Of a stretch of 33,397 nucleotides of DNA, positions 17,418-25,239 are shown one piece after another. Every line of letters begins with the position of its first letter. The stretch's first letter is position 1. The position numbers and the translations under genes were made by a program. The notes under the pieces were generated by a model that worked only from the letters and a program-made list of their open reading frames with translations, searched no databases and was not told the origin of the DNA. Origin of the DNA: Lachnospiraceae bacterium (GTDB lineage: Bacteria; Bacillota; Clostridia; Lachnospirales; Lachnospiraceae). Location: assembly GCA_022510545.1 (NCBI GenBank), contig JAFLTG010000028.1:1-33397 (forward strand). Reading direction: 5' to 3'.

Positions 17418-17714
17418 ATGAATCAAAACGAAGATAATAAGACTAAGGAACGTTCGGAAAAAGAATATAAGGATCTGATGAACCGCTTAAAAAGAATTGA
17501 GGGGCAGGTCAGAGGTATACAGGGGATGCTTGAGGATGATGCCTATTGTACGGATATTCTGATACAGGTGGCAGCCGTAAATGCGGCCTTGAACAGTTTC
17601 AACAAGGTATTGCTTTCCAATCATCTTCATACCTGTGTGGCGGAAAATATCCGTTCCGGAAATGATGAAGTTATAGATGAGCTTGTAACACTTTTACAGA
17701 AGCTGATGAAGTAA
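17418..17714 (+). CDS. csoR: Copper-sensing transcriptional repressor CsoR
   Basis: A 98-residue, all-helical DUF156/CsoR-family repressor that leaves DNA when Cu(I) binds. ATG 17418 was chosen over the upstream in-frame GTG at 17400 because AAAGAGG sits just before it. The DNA-facing helix has NRLKRIEGQVRGIQGMLE, typical of the family. The Cu(I) ligands are all present with exact spacing: Cys44 (DAYCTD), His69 and Cys73 (NHLHTC), matching the Cys-x24-His-x3-Cys pattern of true CsoR rather than the CstR or RcnR/FrmR variants. Two matching operators lie in its own promoter and copA follows, so it autoregulates the copper-efflux unit. Confidence 0.95.
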   Translation: MNQNEDNKTKERSEKEYKDLMNRLKRIEGQVRGIQGMLEDDAYCTDILIQVAAVNAALNSFNKVLLSNHLHTCVAENIRSGNDEVIDELVTLLQKLMK

Positions 17715-17819
17715 GAATAAGCAAAAAAGTATAAGCAAATAAATAAGCAAGTAAATAAGAAAATGTGAAATTAAGCAGTAAATATTGATGAAATAAAAAT
17801 ATCAGGAAAGGCGAAAAAA

Positions 17820-20429
17820 ATGGAGCAGTATACAATTACAGGAATGAGTTGTGCGGCCTGCAGTGCCAGAGTGGAAAAGGCGGTGTCCAAGGTACCCGGA
17901 GTGGAAAGCTGTTCGGTCAGTCTGCTTACGAATTCTATGGGAGTAGAGGGGACTGCATTGCCGGAAAAAATAATTGCGGCAGTCGAGGCGGCAGGATACG
18001 GGGCAGCTAAAAAGTCTTCCGCAGCAGCAAAAGGTGAAGTTTCTGATGCAGGAACAGCGTCTTATGACAGTATGCTGGAGGATAAGGAAACCCCGCTTTT
18101 GTTAAAAAGAATGATTGTTTCTATTGTTATTCTCATACCGCTTATGTATTTTTCTATGGGACATATGATGTGGAACTGGCCGCTGCCCGGATTTTTTGAC
18201 AATAATCATATTGCAATGGGGCTGGTACAACTTCTGCTTACCATTGCAATTATGGTAATAAATCAGAGGTTTTTTGTAAGTGGTTTTAAGAGCCTTGCAC
18301 ACAGAGCGCCTAATATGGATGCGCTTGTTGCGCTGGGGGCAAGTGCGGCTATGGTATATAGTATATATGCCTTGTTTGCAATGACGGATGCTCAGATACA
18401 GGGAAATCATGAGGCCGTCATGGGTTATATGCATGAGTTTTACTTTGAATCTGCGGCTACGATTCTGACTCTGATTACTGTCGGTAAGATGTTAGAGGCG
18501 CGTTCAAAGGGAAAAACAACGGATGCTTTAAAAGGTCTTATGAAGCTGGCACCTAAAAGAGCAGTGATTGACCGTGACGGTCAAGAAGTGGAAGTTGATA
18601 TCACCAAGGTCAGAATAGGAGATATATTTGTAGTAAGACCTGGAGAAAATATACCTGTAGACGGTATTGTAGTCGAAGGTACCAGTGCGGTCAATGAAGC
18701 GGCGCTGACCGGAGAGAGCATTCCTGTGGATAAACAGGCAGGAGATACGGTATCGGCAGCAACTTTAAATCAGTCGGGCTTCTTGCGCTGTGAGGCAACG
18801 AGAGTGGGTGAAGATACCACTTTGTCACAGATAATAAAGATGGTCAGCGATGCTGCGGCGACCAAAGCGCCGATTGCGAAGGTGGCAGATAAGGTTTCAG
18901 GAGTTTTTGTGCCGACAGTAATCACTATTGCCATATTGACCGGTATAGTCTGGATTATTGCCGGAGAAAGTTTGGGATTTGCTCTTGCAAGAGGAATTTC
19001 GGTACTTGTAATAAGCTGTCCCTGCGCCCTTGGTTTGGCAACACCGGTTGCAATTATGGTAGGAAATGGCAGAGGCGCCAAACATGGAATTATGTTTAAG
19101 ACAGCCCAGTCTTTGGAACTTACAGGTAAGGTTCAGATTGCAGCATTGGATAAAACAGGCACTATTACAAGGGGAGAACCGAAGGTGACGGATGTGGCTC
19201 CGTCAGGAGACTGTACGGAAGAAGAGCTGCTTAAACTTGCTTTTGCCTTGGAACAAAAGAGTGAGCATCCGCTTGCCAAGGCAATCATAGAGCTTTCTAA
19301 TGAAAAAGGAATTCATGAGCAGGCAGCAGATGATTTTCAGGCCGTACCGGGAAACGGTTTATCCGGAATCCGTCAGAACGAGGAGCTGGCAGGAGGAAAT
19401 CTTGCTTTTATAAGGACCAAGGCGGAAGTATCCGCAGAAGCAGCCGGGCAGGCTGAGCGGTTTGCCAATGAAGGAAAGACCCCGCTCTTTTTCAGTAAGT
19501 CCGGAGTTTTCCAGGGAATAATTGCAGTGGCCGATGTGATGAAAGAGGACAGTTCCGAAGCAATAAAAGAATTACAGGAAATGGGAATAAAAGTAGTTAT
19601 GTTAACCGGAGACAATGAGCGAACTGCAAATGCCATAGGAAAGCAGGCCGGTGTAGATGAAGTTATTGCGGGAGTTCTCCCTGACGGAAAGGAAAGCGTT
19701 ATCAGAAGCTTGCAGGAACGCGGCAAGGTGGCTATGGTAGGAGACGGTATTAATGATGCACCTGCATTGACCAGAGCAGACATCGGTATTGCAATCGGGG
19801 CCGGAACCGATATAGCGATTGATGCGGCTGATGTAGTGCTTATGAAGAGCAGATTGAGTGATGTACCGGCTGCAATACGTTTGAGCAGAGCAACACTTAA
19901 GAATATATACGAGAACCTGTTTTGGGCGTTTTTCTATAATGTAATAGGTATCCCGCTTGCTGCCGGTGTTTTATATCCTGCATTCGGACTTAAACTTAAT
20001 CCGATGTTTGCAGCGGCAGCGATGAGTCTGTCGAGTTTCTGCGTGGTAAGTAATGCGCTTAGGTTGAATCTTTTTAAAATGAGTGATGGCTCCGGTAAGG
20101 AAGGGTATACTGACCATAATAGTCAAAGCAGCGATATGACAAACGCATTAAGCACTGATAATAGAAAAAGTAATAGTAACAATCATAAAAATAAAAGTAA
20201 TAATAAGGAGGCTGAAAAAATGGAAAAAACAATGGAAATCAAAGGAATGATGTGCGCACACTGTGAGGCAACGGTTAAGAAGGCGCTTGAGGAATTACCT
20301 CAGGTAAGTGAGGCGGCAGTGAGTCATGAGAAAGGGACTGCGGTAGTCAATCTGAATGAGGAGATTTCAGACGATGTTTTAAGGAAAGCAGTGGAAGACA
20401 AAGACTATGAGGTTGTTTCAATAAGCTGA
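17820..20429 (+). CDS. copA: Copper-exporting P-type ATPase with fused C-terminal CopZ-like domain
   Basis: P1B-type ATPase of 869 residues that pumps Cu(I) out of the cytoplasm. The order is one N-terminal heavy-metal-associated domain with Cys11-x-x-Cys14 (GMSCAACSA), membrane helices, the actuator loop with TGES, the transmembrane CPC (Cys400-Pro-Cys402), phosphorylation Asp444 in DKTGT, the nucleotide-domain HP motif (SEHPLAKA), GDGINDAPAL and two last helices ending near residue 755. An unusual Ser/Asn/Lys-rich linker (about 756-800) then joins a second HMA domain (801-869) with Cys812-x-x-Cys815 (GMMCAHCEA). The linker looks like a translated intergenic spacer, and AAGGAGG plus ATG occur in frame at the junction. 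Spacing to csoR is 105 bases of A+T-rich, AAGCAA-repeating sequence with no promoter seen; the ribosome site is AGGAAAGG. Confidence 0.95.
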   Translation: MEQYTITGMSCAACSARVEKAVSKVPGVESCSVSLLTNSMGVEGTALPEKIIAAVEAAGYGAAKKSSAAAKGEVSDAGTASYDSMLEDKETPLLLKRMIVSIVILIPLMYFSMGHMMWNWPLPGFFDNNHIAMGLVQLLLTIAIMVINQRFFVSGFKSLAHRAPNMDALVALGASAAMVYSIYALFAMTDAQIQGNHEAVMGYMHEFYFESAATILTLITVGKMLEARSKGKTTDALKGLMKLAPKRAVIDRDGQEVEVDITKVRIGDIFVVRPGENIPVDGIVVEGTSAVNEAALTGESIPVDKQAGDTVSAATLNQSGFLRCEATRVGEDTTLSQIIKMVSDAAATKAPIAKVADKVSGVFVPTVITIAILTGIVWIIAGESLGFALARGISVLVISCPCALGLATPVAIMVGNGRGAKHGIMFKTAQSLELTGKVQIAALDKTGTITRGEPKVTDVAPSGDCTEEELLKLAFALEQKSEHPLAKAIIELSNEKGIHEQAADDFQAVPGNGLSGIRQNEELAGGNLAFIRTKAEVSAEAAGQAERFANEGKTPLFFSKSGVFQGIIAVADVMKEDSSEAIKELQEMGIKVVMLTGDNERTANAIGKQAGVDEVIAGVLPDGKESVIRSLQERGKVAMVGDGINDAPALTRADIGIAIGAGTDIAIDAADVVLMKSRLSDVPAAIRLSRATLKNIYENLFWAFFYNVIGIPLAAGVLYPAFGLKLNPMFAAAAMSLSSFCVVSNALRLNLFKMSDGSGKEGYTDHNSQSSDMTNALSTDNRKSNSNNHKNKSNNKEAEKMEKTMEIKGMMCAHCEATVKKALEELPQVSEAAVSHEKGTAVVNLNEEISDDVLRKAVEDKDYEVVSIS
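20205..20222 (+). promoter_or_regulatory. Internal ribosome site and start codon for a CopZ-like chaperone within copA
   Basis: AAGGAGG (20205-20211), eight bases, then ATG (20220-20222) in the copA frame (codon 801). Initiation here would make a free 69-residue HMA protein beginning MEKTMEIKGMMCAHC, the size and sequence of a CopZ copper chaperone. The site is stronger than that of copA itself. Confidence 0.55.
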
Positions 20430-20510
20430 TAGGAATTACTGTATAAGATGTAATCATATGCTAAAATGAAGAATAGCAATTATGATATCTGATATTGCAC
20501 ATGATAAAAC

Positions 20511-20569
20511 CGTACTCATATAGTATATTAATTGTATTGGATTTGACCAATGTGGTCAATAGGAGTACG
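20511..20569 (+). promoter_or_regulatory. Leader dyads around the subtilase ribosome site
   Basis: CGTACTC (20511-20517) is complementary to GAGTACG (20563-20569), which overlaps the AGGAG ribosome site (20561-20565). Nested inside is the perfect dyad TTGACC-N5-GGTCAA (20543-20559). The dyad could be an operator or the RNA could hide the ribosome site; neither is shown. No strong promoter was found, only a weak extended -10 TGCTAAAAT at 20459-20467. Confidence 0.4.
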
Positions 20570-20571
20570 CT

Positions 20572-22479
20572 ATGCCGTCACAGAAGTTTGAAAATTTACT
20601 GAATCTGGCTTTGGAAACACCTATGGAGGAGCGAAATCAGTCGCTTGAATTAAATGTCGGATATGAAAGAGAGGACAATACCTGGGAGCTGATAGTAAAG
20701 TATCATGGCAGCCTCAGAGCAGGATTGTCTTCTTTTTTTTCACTGCCTCAGGGGAATTTGCTGCAGGTGGAAGAATTGATAGCCGGATATGCGATTATCA
20801 CCGTACCGGAGTCATTTGTTGATGCTTTGGCAGCAGTAGAGGAAATCGAATATATAGAGAAACCAAAGCGCTTATTTTTTGAAACTCTTCAAGGTAAAAT
20901 AGCATCATGCATTATACCGGGAAGTCAGCTGGAAACCACTTTGCGTGGACAGGGAGTCATAGTGGCGGTCATAGATTCAGGTATAGCATGGAGAAATCAG
21001 GACTTTCGTAATGCGGATGGAACAAGCCGGATATTGTATCTCTGGGATCAGACCCTGCAGCCGGAACTGATAAGAGAAAGAATTGCGCAAAGCGGAATCA
21101 TTTCGGAAACGGGAGCGACGGAGTATGCTCCGCCGGAAGGTTTTTATAGCGGAGTGGAATTTGATAATGCCCGGATTAATATCGCATTGAATGCATCTTC
21201 CGAACTTGAAGGAGATCTACTGCTTCCAAGTCTGGATACATCAGGGCATGGAACAGCGGTTGCGGGTATTGCGGCAGGAAACGGTGGTGTTTCCGGAGGT
21301 GTTTATGCCGGAGTTGCGCCGGAAAGTGAGCTTATAATTGTGAAGCTTGGAACCCCAAGAGCAAATTCTTTTCCCAGAACAACAGAACTTATGCGAGCAT
21401 TGACTTATGTGGTCAAGAAGTCTCTGGAACTGCGAAGACCCGTTGCCATAAATCTGAGTTTTGGAAATACCTATGGAGCGCACAACGGGACTTCATTATT
21501 GGAACGCTTTATTGATAATATTTCTGAAATAGGCAGGAATGTTATCTGTGTAGGAAGCGGAAATGAAGGAGCATCAGGAGGGCATACAGGAGGAAGTGTC
21601 GGAGTGACAGGCAATGGCAACTCTTTAGGGGGTATAAGTAATAATCCCAATACTACAGTAAATGCCTTAACTGCCGCAATTGAACTTGTAGTAGGAAACT
21701 ATGAATCCGGGCTTAATGTTCAGCTTTGGAAAGATTATGTTGACCGATACAGTCTACGTTTGATTTCCCCTACAGGAGAAAGTTTTACTATTGATACAGA
21801 CAGACCTGGAAAGCAGACATATATTTTAGAGCAGACCAAAATACTTTTGTATAACGGGGAACCGGCGCCTTATCTTACAAGTCAGGAAATATATTTTGAT
21901 TTTCTTCCCTTGGAAAACCGAAGCTATATAAATAGCGGAGTTTGGACATTTGAGTTGGAGGCAATAAAAACAGTTACTGGGAATTATACCTTTTATCTAC
22001 CTTCGGAAACTGTACGCTCAGCACAGACCAGATTCTTAAGACCGACACCGAATGTGACACTGACAATTCCATCTACCGCATCCAAGGTAATAACCGTGGG
22101 TGCTTATCAGACCACGTTAGAGGCATATGCAGATTTTTCCGGGCGTGGATATTTGTATCAGGACAGGTTGGGCGGACGAATAGAAGGTTCTTTTATCAAA
22201 CCGGATCTGGCGGCTCCGGGAGTCAATATTTTAGCGCCCACCAGATCAGGAGGCTATGAGCCGGTCACGGGGACATCATTTGCGACGCCTTTTGTCACCG
22301 GAGCGGCGGCGTTGCTTATGCAGTGGGGAATAGTTGACGGTAACGACCCATATCTGTATGGGGAGAAAGTTAAGGCCTATCTGCGCAAAGGCGCCAAGCC
22401 CATAAGAGGTGAAAGGGTCTATCCCAATGAACGGGTTGGGTATGGGGCGTTGTGCTTAAATTCAAGCTTACCGGAATAA
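20572..22479 (+). CDS. S8 family (subtilisin-like) peptidase, Csp-like
   Basis: A 635-residue subtilase with an intact catalytic triad: Asp135 (VAVIDSG), His227 (SGHGTAVAGIAAG) and Ser569 (GTSFATP). The oxyanion Asn is probably in VGSGNEG. There is no signal peptide or membrane segment. An N-terminal prodomain-like region covers about 1-105, and about 200 residues between the oxyanion Asn region and Ser569 form an insertion of beta-rich sequence (about 365-500), as in the Csp proteases that process the spore-cortex hydrolase in Clostridia. In clostridial Csp sets some paralogues are pseudoproteases; this one has all three residues. Whether it acts in germination or elsewhere cannot be told, as no spore genes are adjacent. 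Confidence 0.88.
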   Translation: MPSQKFENLLNLALETPMEERNQSLELNVGYEREDNTWELIVKYHGSLRAGLSSFFSLPQGNLLQVEELIAGYAIITVPESFVDALAAVEEIEYIEKPKRLFFETLQGKIASCIIPGSQLETTLRGQGVIVAVIDSGIAWRNQDFRNADGTSRILYLWDQTLQPELIRERIAQSGIISETGATEYAPPEGFYSGVEFDNARINIALNASSELEGDLLLPSLDTSGHGTAVAGIAAGNGGVSGGVYAGVAPESELIIVKLGTPRANSFPRTTELMRALTYVVKKSLELRRPVAINLSFGNTYGAHNGTSLLERFIDNISEIGRNVICVGSGNEGASGGHTGGSVGVTGNGNSLGGISNNPNTTVNALTAAIELVVGNYESGLNVQLWKDYVDRYSLRLISPTGESFTIDTDRPGKQTYILEQTKILLYNGEPAPYLTSQEIYFDFLPLENRSYINSGVWTFELEAIKTVTGNYTFYLPSETVRSAQTRFLRPTPNVTLTIPSTASKVITVGAYQTTLEAYADFSGRGYLYQDRLGGRIEGSFIKPDLAAPGVNILAPTRSGGYEPVTGTSFATPFVTGAAALLMQWGIVDGNDPYLYGEKVKAYLRKGAKPIRGERVYPNERVGYGALCLNSSLPE

Positions 22480-22499
22480 TTTAGAACATTGGCAAAAAA

Positions 22500-22556
22500 A
22501 TACCTGCAGATTAAAAACCACTGGCATTAAAAACTGCAGATATTCTTTATTTTTAT
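22500..22556 (+). terminator. Possible terminator between the convergent subtilase and ABC genes
   Basis: ATACCTGCAG (22500-22509) can pair with CTGCAGATAT-like sequence (22534-22543) with one C/A mismatch and a 24-base loop, followed by TCTTTATTTTTAT. The stem is imperfect and the loop long, so this is a weak call. Confidence 0.35.
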
Positions 22557-23383
22557 AAAACCTTAGATAAAAATTCTTTAAGACGCGGATTCTTCGGATT
22601 ACCAAAAAATTCCTCCGGAGAACCGCTTTCTAAAATCTGTCCCTCATCAATGAAAATCACCTTGTTAGCCACTTCTCTTGCAAATCCCATCTCGTGGGTT
22701 ACAATGATCATTGTCATGCCATCTTTTGCCAAGGATTTCATCAAATCCAGGACCTCTCCTACCATTTCAGGATCTAAGGCACTGGTGGGTTCATCAAACA
22801 GAATTACATCGGGATTCATAGCCAGAGAGCGTACAATGGCAACCCTCTGTTTCTGGCCTCCTGAGAGGGTAGAAGGATAAACGTCTGCCTTATCCTCCAG
22901 ACCAATCCGTTTTAGGAGAGCAAGAGCTTCTTCCCTGACTTTTTTACTGATTTCTGTTTTCGTTGTGGTTATAGGAAGCAAATCCTTTTTTTCCGCTTCT
23001 TTCCGGAACAGATTGGAAATGCGTATGCCCAGGTTTTTACGTTTGTCTCGGCGTATATCCTGACACTGCAGATACATTGGAGCCAGCATGATGTTTTCGA
23101 TCACTGTCTTATTATTAAAAAGATTAAAGTGCTGGAACACCATTCCCATATGTCTTCTGTGTACATTGATATCCACCTTCATGTCTGCAATGTCCACTCC
23201 GTTAAAGATAATCTGTCCGCCGGTAGGGTCCTCCATACAGTTTAAGCAGCGCAGGAAAGTACTCTTGCCTGAGCCGGAAGGACCGATAACCACCACAATA
23301 TCGCCTTTATCAATTTTAACATTAATGCCACGCAGTACCTGCATTTCGCCAAAATGCTTTTCCAGATTAATTACGTCTATCAC
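22553..23383 (-). CDS. Polar amino acid ABC transporter, ATP-binding protein
   Basis: ATPase of a GlnQ/ArtP-type importer, 276 residues against a usual 240-250. Walker A is GPSGSGKST (34-42), the signature is [10 protein letters not shown], Walker B is [19 protein letters not shown] and the switch His is in IVTHEMGFA. The extra length is a Lys/Arg-rich insertion of about 35 residues between the Q-loop region ([10 protein letters not shown]) and the signature, around [18 protein letters not shown]. It overlaps the permease gene by 17 bases and is the last gene of a three-gene operon on the minus strand. The specific amino acid is not deducible. Confidence 0.93.
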   Translation of the reverse strand: MIDVINLEKHFGEMQVLRGINVKIDKGDIVVVIGPSGSGKSTFLRCLNCMEDPTGGQIIFNGVDIADMKVDINVHRRHMGMVFQHFNLFNNKTVIENIMLAPMYLQCQDIRRDKRKNLGIRISNLFRKEAEKKDLLPITTTKTEISKKVREEALALLKRIGLEDKADVYPSTLSGGQKQRVAIVRSLAMNPDVILFDEPTSALDPEMVGEVLDLMKSLAKDGMTMIIVTHEMGFAREVANKVIFIDEGQILESGSPEEFFGNPKNPRLKEFLSKVL

Positions 23384-24077
23384 TTTTTCTCAGGCTCCTT
23401 TCCATAATTTTAATGCCCGCGCTGATGATCAGCACAAGCAAGATATAAATGACTGCCATAACAAGATAAGGAACCATGAATTCGTAACTGTTGCTGCCTA
23501 TGTAGTTAAATGCCACATAAAGATCTGCCGCGCCTACAAAGCTGACAACAGAGGTTTCCTTCACCAGGGCAATAAATTCGTTGCCCAGGGTAGGAAGGAT
23601 ATTCTTTACTGCCTGAGGTATTACGATTTTTACCATGGTTGTGCTAAAACTTAAGCCTACTGCGCGTCCGGCTTCCATCTGCCCATGGTCTACGGACAAG
23701 ATACCGCTCCTCATGATTTCAGATATATAAGCGCCGCTGTTTAGACCAAATACCAGTATAGACACCTGTACGCCTGTGATGCGAAGACCCATTAGGGGCA
23801 GCATAACGTAATAGAACACCAGCAGCTGCACCACGATAGGCGTGCCACGGAACAGCCCCACATAAAAGCTGCAGAAACCGTTTAAAATACGGGGCAGCAG
23901 CTTATACTTGGGGATAACCCTTACCGTAGCAATAAGTGTACCGATGATAATACCGATGAACAGTCCCAACACAGCGATCATAAGTGTGTTTTTTAAACCC
24001 TCTATGACCCTTACATAGCCGTTCTGTTCCATAAATATGTATATAAAGTTATCTACTTTCTGACTAAAATTTCCCAT
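23367..24077 (-). CDS. Polar amino acid ABC transporter, permease
   Basis: A 236-residue His/Glu/Gln/Arg/opine-type permease with about five membrane helices. The EAA loop reads [31 protein letters not shown] (about 131-161; EAG...G.........I.LPQA pattern), which docks to the ATPase. AGAGGAT precedes the ATG. The gene lies 14 bases after the binding-protein gene and overlaps the ATPase gene. It probably works as a homodimer because no second permease is present. Confidence 0.93.
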   Translation of the reverse strand: MGNFSQKVDNFIYIFMEQNGYVRVIEGLKNTLMIAVLGLFIGIIIGTLIATVRVIPKYKLLPRILNGFCSFYVGLFRGTPIVVQLLVFYYVMLPLMGLRITGVQVSILVFGLNSGAYISEIMRSGILSVDHGQMEAGRAVGLSFSTTMVKIVIPQAVKNILPTLGNEFIALVKETSVVSFVGAADLYVAFNYIGSNSYEFMVPYLVMAVIYILLVLIISAGIKIMERSLRKSDRRN

Positions 24078-24091
24078 TTAATCCTCTATAC

Positions 24092-24988
24092 CTATTGCAT
24101 TTTGTTGATGGATTCCGTAATGAAAGCCGCCGGTGCGGAATCAATGATAACATACTGGATATTGCCGTTTAATAAATCCTGCACTGCCAGTGCTCCGTTC
24201 TTGTACCCTACCGCTGTCGCTGCAAAGCCGTCAAATTCCCAGTCTTCATCACCTTCTACATAGAACTGGCCTGTTGTACCGTTCTGAACGCCGATTTTTA
24301 CACTACTGTCCTTTTCATTCAAAATTGCCTCTATAGCAGCCGCATCCGTGCAGGAATCAAACTCCGTATCGTCAGAAAGAGTGATAAGCCTCTGGGAAGC
24401 AACATAGTAGGATGTTGAAAATGTTACATACTCCTCCCTGTCAGGTTTAACCGTAAGTCCTGCCATTGCAATATCGCATTTCTGCTGGCCTACTGACAGG
24501 CATACGGCATCAAAATCCATATTCTGGATAACCAGCTCCTTGCCAAGGTAGTCTGCCAACGCTGCGGCAATCTCCATATCTACACCGTAGTAGCTGTCGC
24601 CCTTGGTGTATTCAAATGGCTCAAAAGCAGCGTTAGTTGCAACTAACAACTGATCTTTGCTCTCATCCAAAGTTGCGGAAGTTACCGGATCAGGCGTACC
24701 GTCGCCGAAATACTTGTTACAGATTTCATCAAAGGTACCGTCATCTTGAATCTGTTTGATGAAGTCGTTGACGGAATCAAGCAGCTCAGGCTGGGTCTTA
24801 TCCACGCCAAAAGCATATTCCTCATCGGTCAGATCCACCTGGATTACCTTCACGGTTTTTTTAGAGCTGTCATCACCGCTATTATTGCTGTTGCTGCTAT
24901 CATTGCTGTTACTACTGCCGTTACCGCATCCGGCTAAGGCTGCCACAACAGTTACTGTGGCAAGTGCGATTGTAATAAATTTTTTCAT
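24092..24988 (-). CDS. Amino acid ABC transporter substrate-binding lipoprotein, apparently circularly permuted
   Basis: A 298-residue family 3 binding protein with lipoprotein signal ALAGC (Cys21) and an Asn/Ser/Asp linker (22-44). The order of the fold is unusual. Residues 45-96, with VDLTDEEYAFGV, QPELLDSVNDFIKQI, DDGTFDEI and NKYFG, match the segment that normally ends such proteins (lobe-1 return strand and last helices). The canonical beginning follows at residue 114 (LLVATNAAFEPFEY, GVDMEIAAALADYLGKE, DIAMAGLTVKPDREEYVTFS). The chain then ends at lobe 2 with VIIDSAPAAFITESINKMQ, where a normal protein would continue into LTDEEYA. The reading frame is continuous, so this is not a frameshift. 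It is the first gene of the operon, with GGAGG before the ATG. The ligand is presumably a polar or charged amino acid. Confidence 0.9.
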   Translation of the reverse strand: MKKFITIALATVTVVAALAGCGNGSSNSNDSSNSNNSGDDSSKKTVKVIQVDLTDEEYAFGVDKTQPELLDSVNDFIKQIQDDGTFDEICNKYFGDGTPDPVTSATLDESKDQLLVATNAAFEPFEYTKGDSYYGVDMEIAAALADYLGKELVIQNMDFDAVCLSVGQQKCDIAMAGLTVKPDREEYVTFSTSYYVASQRLITLSDDTEFDSCTDAAAIEAILNEKDSSVKIGVQNGTTGQFYVEGDEDWEFDGFAATAVGYKNGALAVQDLLNGNIQYVIIDSAPAAFITESINKMQ

Positions 24989-25014
24989 ATCATATCCTCC
25001 ATTCTTACCAAGCT

Positions 25015-25041
25015 TAGGGTGTAATTTTTAATTTCACCCTA
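25015..25041 (-). promoter_or_regulatory. Dyad in the leader of the amino acid ABC operon
   Basis: TAGGGTG at 25015-25021 and CACCCTA at 25035-25041 are inverted; the A+T centre is also complementary (AATT/AATT) with one T/T mismatch. It lies between the predicted promoter and the binding-protein start, where it could be an operator or an RNA hairpin. Confidence 0.4.
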
Positions 25042-25056
25042 TTTACTGTACTTTGT

Positions 25057-25085
25057 AATGTATCATATATTTCGGTGGATTGCAA
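25057..25085 (-). promoter_or_regulatory. Probable promoter of the amino acid ABC operon
   Basis: On the minus strand, TTGCAA (25085-25080), a 17-base spacer and TACATT (25062-25057) with TG at the extended -10 position. It gives a leader of about 60 bases containing the dyad at 25041-25015. Confidence 0.5.
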
Positions 25086-25131
25086 TATTTTTGCTCAAGC
25101 CGTGAAATTTTGAAATACTTGAAGTTAATGA

Positions 25132-25158
25132 AATTCCGAAATTCTGGAATTCCGAAAT
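25132..25158 (+). repeat. Direct repeat AATTCCGAAAT upstream of the DMT transporter promoter
   Basis: Two identical 11-base copies at 25132-25142 and 25148-25158, 16 bp apart, inside a GAAATT-rich stretch and ending 3 bases before the -35 element. A regulator site is possible. Confidence 0.5.
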
Positions 25159-25161
25159 ATA

Positions 25162-25190
25162 TTGCGATTCCTGTAAGATTATCTTATAAT
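25162..25190 (+). promoter_or_regulatory. Promoter of the DMT transporter gene
   Basis: TTGCGA (25162-25167), a 17-base spacer and a perfect TATAAT (25185-25190), 49 bases before the GTG start. Confidence 0.65.
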
Positions 25191-25239
25191 AGGAAAAGTT
25201 GAAAAAATTTAATTAATTTAAATAATTGAGGAGAACGTT

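Noticed and set aside
17716-17760. AAGCAA/AATAAG short repeats between csoR and copA as a CRISPR-like or regulatory array
   Set aside because: The units are short, irregular and simply A+T-rich; there are no spacers and no dyad.
18102-19783. Minus-strand open frames within copA (18102-18434, 18770-19081, 19373-19783)
   Set aside because: They are antisense to conserved P-type ATPase motifs and have no translation signals.
24840-24935. Repetitive GCT/GTT/ATT triplets suggesting a microsatellite
   Set aside because: They encode the Asn/Ser/Asp linker after the lipoprotein cysteine and are explained by that.
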